DNA of 9,024 bases from Burkholderiales bacterium (GTDB lineage Bacteria; Pseudomonadota; Gammaproteobacteria; Burkholderiales; Usitatibacteraceae), in the NCBI GenBank assembly GCA_026786225.1, contig JAJAYN010000288.1:1-9024 (forward strand), given 5' to 3'. The notes beneath the pieces were generated by a model. It was not told where the DNA came from and did not search any database. It was given only the letters and a program-made list of their open reading frames with translations. The position numbers and the translations under genes are program-made. Each line of letters starts with the position of its first letter. The stretch's first letter is position 1. Below are positions 1 to 5,034 of this stretch, one piece after another.

Positions 1-872
1 ATGTCGGTCCAATCCATCTTGGTCAGCGTTTCTTTCCATGCCGGGCTTTTAACTGTGGTATCGATGGCGGCGAGCAGTTCCTTCTTTTGTGCGTCGCTGA
101 TGCCGGGCGCGGCAAACACACCGCGCCAGTTAAACAAATCGACCGCAACACCTTGCTCACGCAATGTTGGTACATCGATGCCGGCGGCACGTTTCTCGGA
201 CGAAATGGCCAGCGCGCGAAATTTGCCGCCCTTGATCTGCGCGGCAAATTCACCGTAGCCGGAAACCCCAACCGTGACGTGGCCGCCGAGAATGGCCGCC
301 TGCGCTTCACCGCCGCCTGCGTACGGAATGTAATTGACTTTGGAAGGATCCACGCCGACCGCACCAGCGATCATGCCAGCCAGAATATGGTCTGTCCCGC
401 CGGCGCTACCACCACCCCAACTCACCGAACCGGGATTGGCTTTCAACATGTCCGTCAGGTCTTTCAAGGTCTTGATCGGTGAATTCGCGGGTACCACGAG
501 GACTTCATACTCGCCTGTCAGTCGCGCCATCGGCGTGACCATGCCGAGATTCACTGCCGACTTGTTCAGGATAATGCCGCCAACCATCACCATGCCGCCG
601 ACCATGATGGCATTGCCATCACCCTTGGACGTATTGACGAACTGCGCGAGCCCGATGGTGCCGCCTGCGCCACCCTTGTTGTCGAACTGGGCATTTTTGA
701 CCACGCCGGCCTTGATCATGGCCGCGGAAAAATTACGGCCGGTCTGGTCCCATCCGCCGCCCGGATTGGCCGGAATCATGAACTTCACACTGTCCAGTGC
801 AACGGCAGACGTGCCGACGATAAATGATGCGACAACTGCGCATGCACCCAGAAGTCTGGATACGGTTTTCAT
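1..872 (-). CDS. Bug/TctC-family tripartite tricarboxylate transporter substrate-binding protein (3' end cut by window)
   Basis: Reading from the ATG at 872 gives 290 codons open to the window edge; the usual family length is about 320-330, so roughly the last 30 residues are missing. The N-terminus is an export signal (Lys2 and Arg6, a hydrophobic core, likely cleavage after Ala-Val-Ala at about residue 25), so the protein should be periplasmic. After it comes the family ligand loop FMIPANPGGGWDQTGR (residues 31-46), then NKGGAGG, and further on SWGGGSAGGTDH and YIPYAGGGEA, all typical of Bug proteins, which bind carboxylates or related small organic solutes. AGGAG lies about 5 bases before the ATG and fixes the start. 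Partner membrane genes (TctA, TctB) are not visible here; many Bug genes are orphans. The ligand cannot be told from sequence. Confidence 0.93.
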   Translation of the reverse strand, partial: MKTVSRLLGACAVVASFIVGTSAVALDSVKFMIPANPGGGWDQTGRNFSAAMIKAGVVKNAQFDNKGGAGGTIGLAQFVNTSKGDGNAIMVGGMVMVGGIILNKSAVNLGMVTPMARLTGEYEVLVVPANSPIKTLKDLTDMLKANPGSVSWGGGSAGGTDHILAGMIAGAVGVDPSKVNYIPYAGGGEAQAAILGGHVTVGVSGYGEFAAQIKGGKFRALAISSEKRAAGIDVPTLREQGVAVDLFNWRGVFAAPGISDAQKKELLAAIDTTVKSPAWKETLTKMDWTD

Positions 873-924
873 GGCTTCTCCTCGAACGATATTGTGGAAT
901 GATATTTTTTGCGGTTCGCTTTTA

Positions 925-953
925 AGTTTAGCCGTTGAAGGCATCAATTACAA
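925..953 (-). promoter_or_regulatory. Possible sigma-70 promoter of the Bug-protein gene
   Basis: On the minus strand TTGTAA (948-953) and TAAACT (925-930) are 17 bases apart, each 4 of 6 to consensus. This predicts a start near 918 and a leader of about 46 bases to the ATG at 872. It would let the binding-protein gene be expressed apart from the upstream terminator at 1013-1045. The match is only moderate. The rest of 954-1012 shows a small imperfect palindrome at about 971-999 and nothing else I can name. Confidence 0.35.
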
Positions 954-1012
954 ACGACGCTGTCTTCGGCCATGTCGCGACACGTTTCAGCGTCGCATGA
1001 AATGCCGGGCAC

Positions 1013-1045
1013 AAAAAAATGCCCGACGCCTTTGGGGCATCGGGC
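1013..1045 (-). terminator. Intrinsic terminator, minus strand
   Basis: Read on the minus strand, GCCCGATGCC (1045-1036) and GGCGTCGGGC (1030-1021) form a 10-bp stem. It is complete with one U.G wobble, has a 5-base loop, and is followed by A and seven T (1019-1013). On the plus strand the T-run would be on the wrong side, so it ends minus-strand transcripts. It lies more than 400 bases past the acyltransferase stop but only about 45 bases past the sigma-54 start predicted at 1088, so it most likely ends the small RNA described here. Confidence 0.85.
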
Positions 1046-1088
1046 AAACCGCTCTCGGAGGAGAAATGCAATGGCGTTAGCCACCGCA
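1013..1088 (-). ncRNA. Candidate sigma-54-dependent small RNA with anti-Shine-Dalgarno segment
   Basis: The predicted sigma-54 start (1088) is exactly the first base of a hairpin: TGCGGTGGC (1088-1080), loop TAAC, GCCATTGCA (1075-1067). All nine pairs form, two of them G.U wobbles that exist only on the minus strand. A CU-rich stretch follows (1066-1057, TTTCTCCTCC), complementary to ribosome-binding sites. The intrinsic terminator with a seven-U tail completes the RNA at about 76 nt. A 5' hairpin, an open seed and a terminator with U-tail is the usual plan of Hfq-type regulatory RNAs. I do not recognise a named family. The alternative is an attenuated leader of the binding-protein gene 141 bases downstream. 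There is no convincing coding content: the plus-strand mini-ORF at 1071-1100 runs the other way. Confidence 0.62.
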
Positions 1089-1098
1089 CTACCTATTT

Positions 1099-1115
1099 AG
1101 CAGTTGTCGTGCCAA
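1099..1115 (-). promoter_or_regulatory. Sigma-54 (RpoN) -24/-12 promoter
   Basis: The minus strand reads TTGGCACGACAACTGCT, against the consensus YTGGCACGRNNNTTGCW: GG (-24) and GC (-12) have the correct spacing, and only one consensus position differs. The C of the -12 GC is at 1100, placing +1 at 1088. Sigma-54 promoters need an upstream activator; NtrC-like sites lie about 75-100 bases upstream. Confidence 0.75.
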
Positions 1116-1156
1116 CTACGACTGGCAAATAAAATCAATCACTTAGACTGTACAAC

Positions 1157-1198
1157 CCACCTCATTGGTGCACCGCAACAGAGCAATACGTTGGTGCA
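1157..1198 (-). promoter_or_regulatory. Two NtrC-like enhancer sites upstream of the sigma-54 promoter
   Basis: On the minus strand 1172-1157 reads TGCACCAATGAGGTGG, close to the NtrC consensus TGCACC-N5-GGTGCA. A second, weaker copy at 1198-1183 reads TGCACCAACGTATTGC, with one good half-site. Their centres are about -76 and -102 from the predicted start, 26 bases apart, which is normal enhancer distance. NtrC responds to nitrogen limitation, so the small RNA is inferred to be nitrogen-regulated. Another sigma-54 activator with similar palindromes cannot be excluded. Confidence 0.55.
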
Positions 1199-1221
1199 GC
1201 GCGCCTAAGCAGTGCCCAATT

Positions 1222-1459
1222 GACCTGGAATCCTCAGTTGGACGGGTGTGAGTGTGCGTTTTTGCGGCTTTCTGGCAAGACGCGACGACGACGCAGGCTT
1301 CACCCTGCTAGGAGAAGCAACACCGCCAGGGAGCCGCAAAAACGTGCAATCGCACCCGTAGTGCTGTCACCGAAAAGGTGATCAGCCAGACTGCGAAACT
1401 TTTCAATCTTATCAAGCGCATATTGATCGTGATTAGCGGTCAACTGAGGATTCTAGGTC
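1222..1459 (+). other. Nested inverted-repeat element, candidate structured RNA of about 238 nt
   Basis: GACCTGGAATCCTCAGTTG (1222-1240) pairs over its full 19 bases with 1441-1459. Inside, 1242-1276 pairs with 1325-1359 (35 positions, one mismatch at 1252/1349), making a 118-nt hairpin with a 48-nt apical part that holds GCAGG/CCTGC. Two short hairpins follow: 1363-1386 (GCTG-TCACC, loop GAAAA, one bulged T) and 1405-1434 (AATC and ATCAA with GATT and TTGAT). All six wobble positions in the closing stem and main hairpin (1227/1454, 1249/1352, 1255/1346, 1256/1345, 1270/1331, 1271/1330) are G.U on the plus strand and would be A.C on the minus strand. That favours a plus-strand RNA. No protein gene, U-tract terminator or clear plus-strand promoter was found. 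The right arm ends at the acyltransferase stop codon. It could instead be a MITE-like insertion. Confidence 0.5.
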
Positions 1460-2064
1460 TAACCTTCCCGCTGCCAGTCTTTTCGGTACTTGCCGCGAAT
1501 CGGTCGATAGTAATTCAGCACCGACGCCAGGTCGGCATCGACATCCCCGCTGGTGCTCATCAGCGGTCCAAACCCAATCACCTTGCGCGAAAAATCGAAG
1601 TACGCCAGTAACACGGGCACGCCTGCGCCGTGCGCGATGTGCAGGAAGCCCTTTCTCAATCCCTTGTCGCGTTGACGTGTGCCTTCCGGCGCGAGTGCCA
1701 ACACCATGCGTTCGGAACCACGAAACGCCTGCACCGCATCACCCACCACGCCGTGCGTGGATGCGCGATTGACGGGAATGCCGCCGATGGAGTGCATCCA
1801 TTTGCCGAACAGCCCGCGAAACAAAGTGTGCTTGCCCAGAAAGGAAATCTTTATATCCAACGCCCACAACACCATGACGCCGATGACGAAGTCCCAATTA
1901 GTCGTGTGCGGCGCGACGGCAATCACGACCTTGGGAATGTCTGGCAAATCGCCTTCGAATCGCCAGCCCGAGAGGCGCATCAGCATTCTCCCCAGTGCAC
2001 GGCTGATCGGGGCATGCCGGCGCGCATACGAGGCCGGCACGATATCGAAGCGCACTTCAGCCAT
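1459..2064 (-). CDS. PlsC-like 1-acyl-sn-glycerol-3-phosphate acyltransferase family protein
   Basis: The product has 201 residues. Acyltransferase motif I is H53-TTNW-D58 (H-X4-D, the catalytic pair). GGIPVNR (residues 94-100) fits the glycerophosphate-binding motif, where the family usually has PVDR. EGTR (127-130) is motif III and GVPV (148-151) is motif IV. The family transfers acyl groups to lysophospholipids at the cytoplasmic membrane. This is a short, soluble-looking member without clear N-terminal membrane helices, so the acceptor may differ from lysophosphatidic acid. The start is the first ATG after an in-frame stop (TGA, two codons upstream); no strong ribosome-binding site is seen. 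It lies 72 bases after the 80-aa gene and may be the last gene of that operon. Confidence 0.9.
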   Translation of the reverse strand: MAEVRFDIVPASYARRHAPISRALGRMLMRLSGWRFEGDLPDIPKVVIAVAPHTTNWDFVIGVMVLWALDIKISFLGKHTLFRGLFGKWMHSIGGIPVNRASTHGVVGDAVQAFRGSERMVLALAPEGTRQRDKGLRKGFLHIAHGAGVPVLLAYFDFSRKVIGFGPLMSTSGDVDADLASVLNYYRPIRGKYRKDWQREG

Positions 2065-2136
2065 GTTGGCTCAGGCGACAGGCACTTTATGGCGTGCGAC
2101 GGGTGGGAATAACCGGTAGCGCGAACTTAGGCGCGC

Positions 2137-2379
2137 TTATCCGCGCTTCTTGGCCGCCAGCAGCGCTTCGTGCAACGACTCTTCAGAGAGTTTATTGACG
2201 CTTGAGGAAATGGCTTCTGCCAGCGGAATGGCCGAGACCGGGAGCTTGGCGATGTTGACCTTCTCGACGAATTTGGCGGCCGCACCGGCGACGCGCAACA
2301 GCGCTTCACGGTCAGACATCATGAATTCAATTTCGCTTCGCAGCATTTGTACAGCGGGATGTTCTTTTGAGGTTTTCAT
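2137..2379 (-). CDS. Hypothetical protein, 80 aa
   Basis: I do not recognise this family. The product is predicted mostly helical, with an alanine-rich centre (LLRVAGAAAKFVEKV, about residues 27-41) and a Lys-Arg tail (AAKKRG). No signal peptide or membrane helix is evident. It starts 30 bases after the stop of the conserved hypothetical gene and precedes the acyltransferase on the same strand, which supports co-transcription and a real gene. The ribosome-binding site is weak (GAGA about 7 bases before the ATG). The role is unknown. Confidence 0.68.
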   Translation of the reverse strand: MKTSKEHPAVQMLRSEIEFMMSDREALLRVAGAAAKFVEKVNIAKLPVSAIPLAEAISSSVNKLSEESLHEALLAAKKRG

Positions 2380-2409
2380 GGTTTTCTCGTGTGGTCCAAT
2401 GCGGACAGT

Positions 2410-3423
2410 TTAGCTTGCATTGGCCAACGGCAGATTGATCAACAGATTCTGCGGCTTGAGTTTCAGTTGATTGTCTTCGGTGATCGCCAAACCGAGGTAC
2501 ACCGGCTTGCCCGCGACATCGCGACGAATATCGGGGGCATCGGCTATGTCGACCCTGAACAGACAGATCAGACGACCACGACGCGCCTCACTGACCTCGG
2601 CACCCTCGTACAAATCGTTGAGGATTGCCGAAGACTCGATGTCCAGTCCCACGTGCCAGCGCCAGGCATCGTCGTCGATGCTGCCCATCGTTGCGACACT
2701 CACCAGCGCGCCAAAAAAATGCGTGATCCATCGCCCCAGCACCCGCGCCAACGCCTCTTCTCCGGCACGCCCATGGGTAAGGTCCAGCAAATAATTGTGG
2801 CGGCTCTCGCGCAGGAAGTAGAGCTGTGCATTTTCATGGGACATCACGTCCATATTCATTTCGCGCAGCGCCGTTCCCTGCTGCGATAGCAATCGGCCGA
2901 TATTGCCGAAGCCACCGGTCTCGGCGAACAGCGCGATTGTTTCCGCATCTGCCGCCAATACCTGGCCGCCCTCCGTGGAGATACGCTGGCGCCGAAAAAA
3001 CATTTCAGCCGCGCGCAGTTCGTACGGATCTTCACACCCATCCAGTATTCTGCGGATGATGGCGTGTGCGGCAAGATCGACAAACAGCGGCGGCAGCGTG
3101 ATCGCACCGCCCCGAAATAGCTGCAAATAGAACCGCTCCAGCGTCACGGCATCGGCCAGTAATTTCCGCAACGCAAAAAAATGGACATAGTTCTCGCGCG
3201 TATCAGCGTCTTCCACGCCGGCGATTTCATTTTCGCCAACAACACGCTGCGGATTGCTGAGCAACGATGCATACAGCGCCCGCTCCCTTGGGCCCGACTC
3301 ACTGATCGGTGCCAACTCCGTACGCGCCAACAGCCAGCGCAGATAATCCGGCGTAACGCGCAGCCAGCCGTGATCGTTTCGTTGCAGCGTTTGGTAGCCG
3401 CTTGATTGCCAGAAATCCTGCAT
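2410..3423 (-). CDS. Conserved hypothetical protein, DUF6352-like, 337 aa
   Basis: The protein begins MQDFWQSSGYQTL and has a long helical middle (ENYVHFFALRKLLADAVTLE and onward). From memory this resembles the betaproteobacterial DUF6352 family; I could not check it. No catalytic motif, signal peptide or membrane helix is visible. The ATG at 3423 is fixed by an in-frame TAA two codons upstream; the ribosome-binding site is poor. It is the first gene of an apparent minus-strand operon with the 80-aa protein and the acyltransferase. A role in cell envelope or lipid metabolism would be guesswork from that neighbour alone. Confidence 0.85.
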   Translation of the reverse strand: MQDFWQSSGYQTLQRNDHGWLRVTPDYLRWLLARTELAPISESGPRERALYASLLSNPQRVVGENEIAGVEDADTRENYVHFFALRKLLADAVTLERFYLQLFRGGAITLPPLFVDLAAHAIIRRILDGCEDPYELRAAEMFFRRQRISTEGGQVLAADAETIALFAETGGFGNIGRLLSQQGTALREMNMDVMSHENAQLYFLRESRHNYLLDLTHGRAGEEALARVLGRWITHFFGALVSVATMGSIDDDAWRWHVGLDIESSAILNDLYEGAEVSEARRGRLICLFRVDIADAPDIRRDVAGKPVYLGLAITEDNQLKLKPQNLLINLPLANAS

Positions 3424-3492
3424 GGTTTATGTCGTGCCCTTCATTCTTGTGACCCGGAAGAAGCGTAGCGCAATCCGCGAAGATATTCCAAA

Positions 3493-3652
3493 TGGGAACT
3501 TCTCAAAACCTAATATCCGTTCGCCCCCAGCTTCAAGCATGCTGGGGCAGGCTCTGAGGTATCGAAGGGCAAAGCGTACCGCGCTGAATCAATAGCTTAC
3601 GGAGCCAGCGCTTCGATACCTCAGCGCGAACGGAGATGTCGAGAAGTTCCCA
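3493..3652. repeat. Compound REP-like palindromic repeat (two inverted units)
   Basis: Three nested perfect inverted repeats are visible: TGGGAACTTCTC (3493-3504) with 3641-3652, CCGTTCGC (3517-3524) with 3626-3633, and CTGAGGTATCGAAG (3554-3567) with 3611-3624. The right unit, CTTCGATACCTCAGCGCGAACGG across 3611-3633, resembles a palindromic word that I recall as frequent between genes in many betaproteobacteria. The left unit is the same word inverted but split by 29 bases (3525-3553) containing their own hairpin, CCCCAGC (3525-3531) with GCTGGGG (3541-3547). It may work as a folded 3' or 5' element or be a non-autonomous REP-type mobile unit. Confidence 0.75.
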
Positions 3653-3824
3653 AATGCGCAGAACGCCATCTCGCGCGGCAGTTGGCGCAAAAACGCCTGA
3701 AACGCCTCGCCAGTGCTTGTGTTTCGTATAAGCGAATGTCCAATAAGTCTCCCTGGAATGTATGTTGCGCCCACGACTACTGCGCCGATCCGTTTCTTCT
3801 GCTTGCCACTTTGCCGCACGACAA

Positions 3825-3853
3825 TTGACGAGTAACCATTTCGGTTGCAAAAT
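3825..3853 (+). promoter_or_regulatory. Possible sigma-70 promoter of the toxin-antitoxin pair
   Basis: TTGACG (3825-3830, 5 of 6) and CAAAAT (3848-3853, 4 of 6) are 17 bases apart, giving a start near 3860 and a leader of about 22 bases to the ATG at 3882. The position is right for an autoregulated toxin-antitoxin operon, but I found no clear palindromic operator. Confidence 0.45.
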
Positions 3854-3881
3854 ACAGGCATTCTGATTGCCGAGAAAAAAC

Positions 3882-4124
3882 ATGCCCGTATCCCTCACCA
3901 TCAAAAACATCCCCGACGACTTGTACCTGCGACTGAAACAAGCTGCAGAGTCGAATCATCGCAGTATGAATGGCCAGGCAATTGTCAGTCTTGATGGTGC
4001 GCTCACCAAGCAAATACTTTCTGCCGAGGACTGGCTCGCTGGCGTCGACTCATTGCGCCAGTCAATTGGCAAGAAATTCAAGGCGGGTGAAATTGATCGC
4101 GCCAAGCGCGTGGGTCGCAAGTAG
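3882..4124 (+). CDS. Ribbon-helix-helix (FitA/VapB-like) antitoxin
   Basis: The product has 80 residues. The N-terminus VSLTIKNIPDDLYLRLKQAA, then NHRSMNGQAIVSL, is a typical ribbon-helix-helix: a beta strand (about residues 3-8) that enters the DNA groove, then two helices. The C-terminal part (about 45-80, ILSAEDWLAGV..KAGEIDRAKR) should wrap the toxin. Such antitoxins neutralise the partner nuclease and repress their own operon. The frame is also open from a TTG at 3867, but the ATG at 3882 fits the family start and has purines (GAGAAAAAA) just upstream. The stop is 6 bases before the PIN toxin start, so the two are coupled. Confidence 0.88.
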   Translation: MPVSLTIKNIPDDLYLRLKQAAESNHRSMNGQAIVSLDGALTKQILSAEDWLAGVDSLRQSIGKKFKAGEIDRAKRVGRK

Positions 4125-4130
4125 TAACCC

Positions 4131-4523
4131 ATGATTGTTGCGGATACCAATGTCATCGCTTACCTTTTTCTTGAGAGCGAACATACACAGCGAGCCCGGC
4201 AATGGTTGGCAATTGATAACGAATGGCATGTCCCTCCCCTTTGGCGAAGTGAACTCATGAATATTCTGGCGCTGCATATGCGAAAGGACCTGCTGTCGTT
4301 GAGGCAAGCGCTGGCAATTCAGGCGCAGGCCGCAAGTCGTCTGGCTGAATACGAGTACCAACCCATGGCGAAGAACGTACTGACATTGGCCAAAGAGAGC
4401 GGTTGTACCGCCTATGACTGTGAATTTATTGCGACGGCCAAGGCGTTAGGATGCGCCCTGGTCACTGGCGATAAAGCGCTTTTGAAAGCGTTTCCCGCCG
4501 TCGCAATTTCCTTTACGCCCTGA
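4131..4523 (+). CDS. PIN-domain ribonuclease toxin, VapC-like
   Basis: The product has 130 residues, the usual VapC length. The metal-binding acidic residues of the PIN fold are in place: D5 in MIVADTNV, E41 in RSELMN, D96 in TAYDCEFIA and D114 in LVTGDK. VapC toxins cut RNA, often tRNA, and block translation until bound by antitoxin; the target here cannot be read from sequence. It begins 6 bases after the antitoxin stop with almost no ribosome-binding site of its own, suggesting translational coupling. It appears intact and is convergent with the response-regulator gene. Confidence 0.9.
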   Translation: MIVADTNVIAYLFLESEHTQRARQWLAIDNEWHVPPLWRSELMNILALHMRKDLLSLRQALAIQAQAASRLAEYEYQPMAKNVLTLAKESGCTAYDCEFIATAKALGCALVTGDKALLKAFPAVAISFTP

Positions 4524-4555
4524 TAAACGATGGTCGGCATAATGAGAAATGGCTT

Positions 4556-4606
4556 GAATCGACCACTGGGCGCGGTCGATTCGTGACAACCCATCCGCTT
4601 GCGGAT
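4556..4606. terminator. Two hairpins between convergent genes, possible shared terminator region
   Basis: GAATCGACC (4556-4564) pairs perfectly with GGTCGATTC (4574-4582) around a 9-base loop. ATCCGC-TT-GCGGAT (4593-4606) is a second tight hairpin. They separate the PIN toxin (plus) and the response regulator (minus). Neither is followed by a good T-run on either strand, so efficient intrinsic termination is uncertain. Confidence 0.4.
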
Positions 4607-4613
4607 AATCGCC

Positions 4614-5006
4614 TCACTTCGCCGCAGCGGAGACGCCGGTCACCGCCTCGATGATCGCCTTGCTCGACGCAGGCTTGAGCAGATACGCCACCGCGCCTGC
4701 CTCCAACGCTTCGCGCCGGATCGTTTGGTCATCCATCGCCGACAACAAAACGACGCGGCACGTTGAATCCGCATTCAGGCGCAAATTCTTCAGGAAGCTG
4801 ATGCCCGAGAGTTTCGGCATACGAATGTCGCAGACCACGGCGTCAAACGGATTGGCACGATACATTTCAAGCGCGGTCATGCCATTACCGGCAGTCTCGA
4901 CGTGGTAGCCGGCCCGGCGCAACACTGCAGAGACGTACTCCACCATCGTGCTGTCATCATCGACGACCATCGCCCGCTTTGGCGATACAGGGATTTCGTT
5001 TGTCAT
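4614..5006 (-). CDS. Single-domain response regulator (CheY-like receiver)
   Basis: The 130 residues are one receiver domain with no output domain. The acidic pocket is D16-D18 (VVDDD), the phosphorylation site is D60 in CDIRMP, the switch residue is S89 in VLLSA, and the conserved lysine is K111 in LLKPAS. All are present, so it should accept phosphate. Signalling would be by protein contact, as in CheY- or Spo0F-type regulators. No kinase is in the window. It starts 28 bases after the decarboxylase stop on the same strand, so it is probably co-transcribed with it. The ribosome-binding site is weak. Confidence 0.92.
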   Translation of the reverse strand: MTNEIPVSPKRAMVVDDDSTMVEYVSAVLRRAGYHVETAGNGMTALEMYRANPFDAVVCDIRMPKLSGISFLKNLRLNADSTCRVVLLSAMDDQTIRREALEAGAVAYLLKPASSKAIIEAVTGVSAAAK

Positions 5007-5034
5007 TTATTGATCTTGTATCCCGCAATGTAAA

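Larger units (their letters stand above)
3424..3881. other. Intergenic region between divergent genes
   Basis: This 458-base stretch holds the compound palindromic repeat (3493-3652) and, at its right end, the likely toxin-antitoxin promoter. Between them, about 3653-3861, nothing is clear. A minus-strand frame from ATG 3861 to a stop at 3589 (90 codons) reads smoothly until it enters the repeat, where it only translates repeat sequence. It has no ribosome-binding site and I do not recognise the product, so I do not call it a gene; it could be a remnant. Confidence 0.5.

Noticed and set aside
334..1080. 248-codon plus-strand ORF
   Set aside because: It is mostly antisense to the Bug-protein gene, and the rest covers the promoter and terminator region. 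The minus frame has a signal peptide and family motifs.
1071..1100. Nine-codon plus-strand ORF after GGAGGAG, possible leader peptide
   Set aside because: The GGAGGAG is the complement of the minus-strand small RNA seed, and no plus-strand promoter or downstream gene exists.
1203..1218. Second -24/-12-like word (TGGGCACTGCTTAGGC, minus strand)
   Set aside because: GG and GC spacing is right, but the bases around -12 do not fit, and its start would fall inside the NtrC-like sites.
1222..1459. Retron-like ncRNA order on the minus strand (a1, two short hairpins, long hairpin, a2)
   Set aside because: No reverse transcriptase is encoded downstream (below 1222 there is only the sigma-54 region and the Bug-protein gene). 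All wobbles become A.C mismatches on that strand.
3589..3861. 90-codon minus-strand ORF
   Set aside because: It has no ribosome-binding site and no recognisable family. Its C-terminal quarter is translated palindromic repeat. At most a gene remnant.
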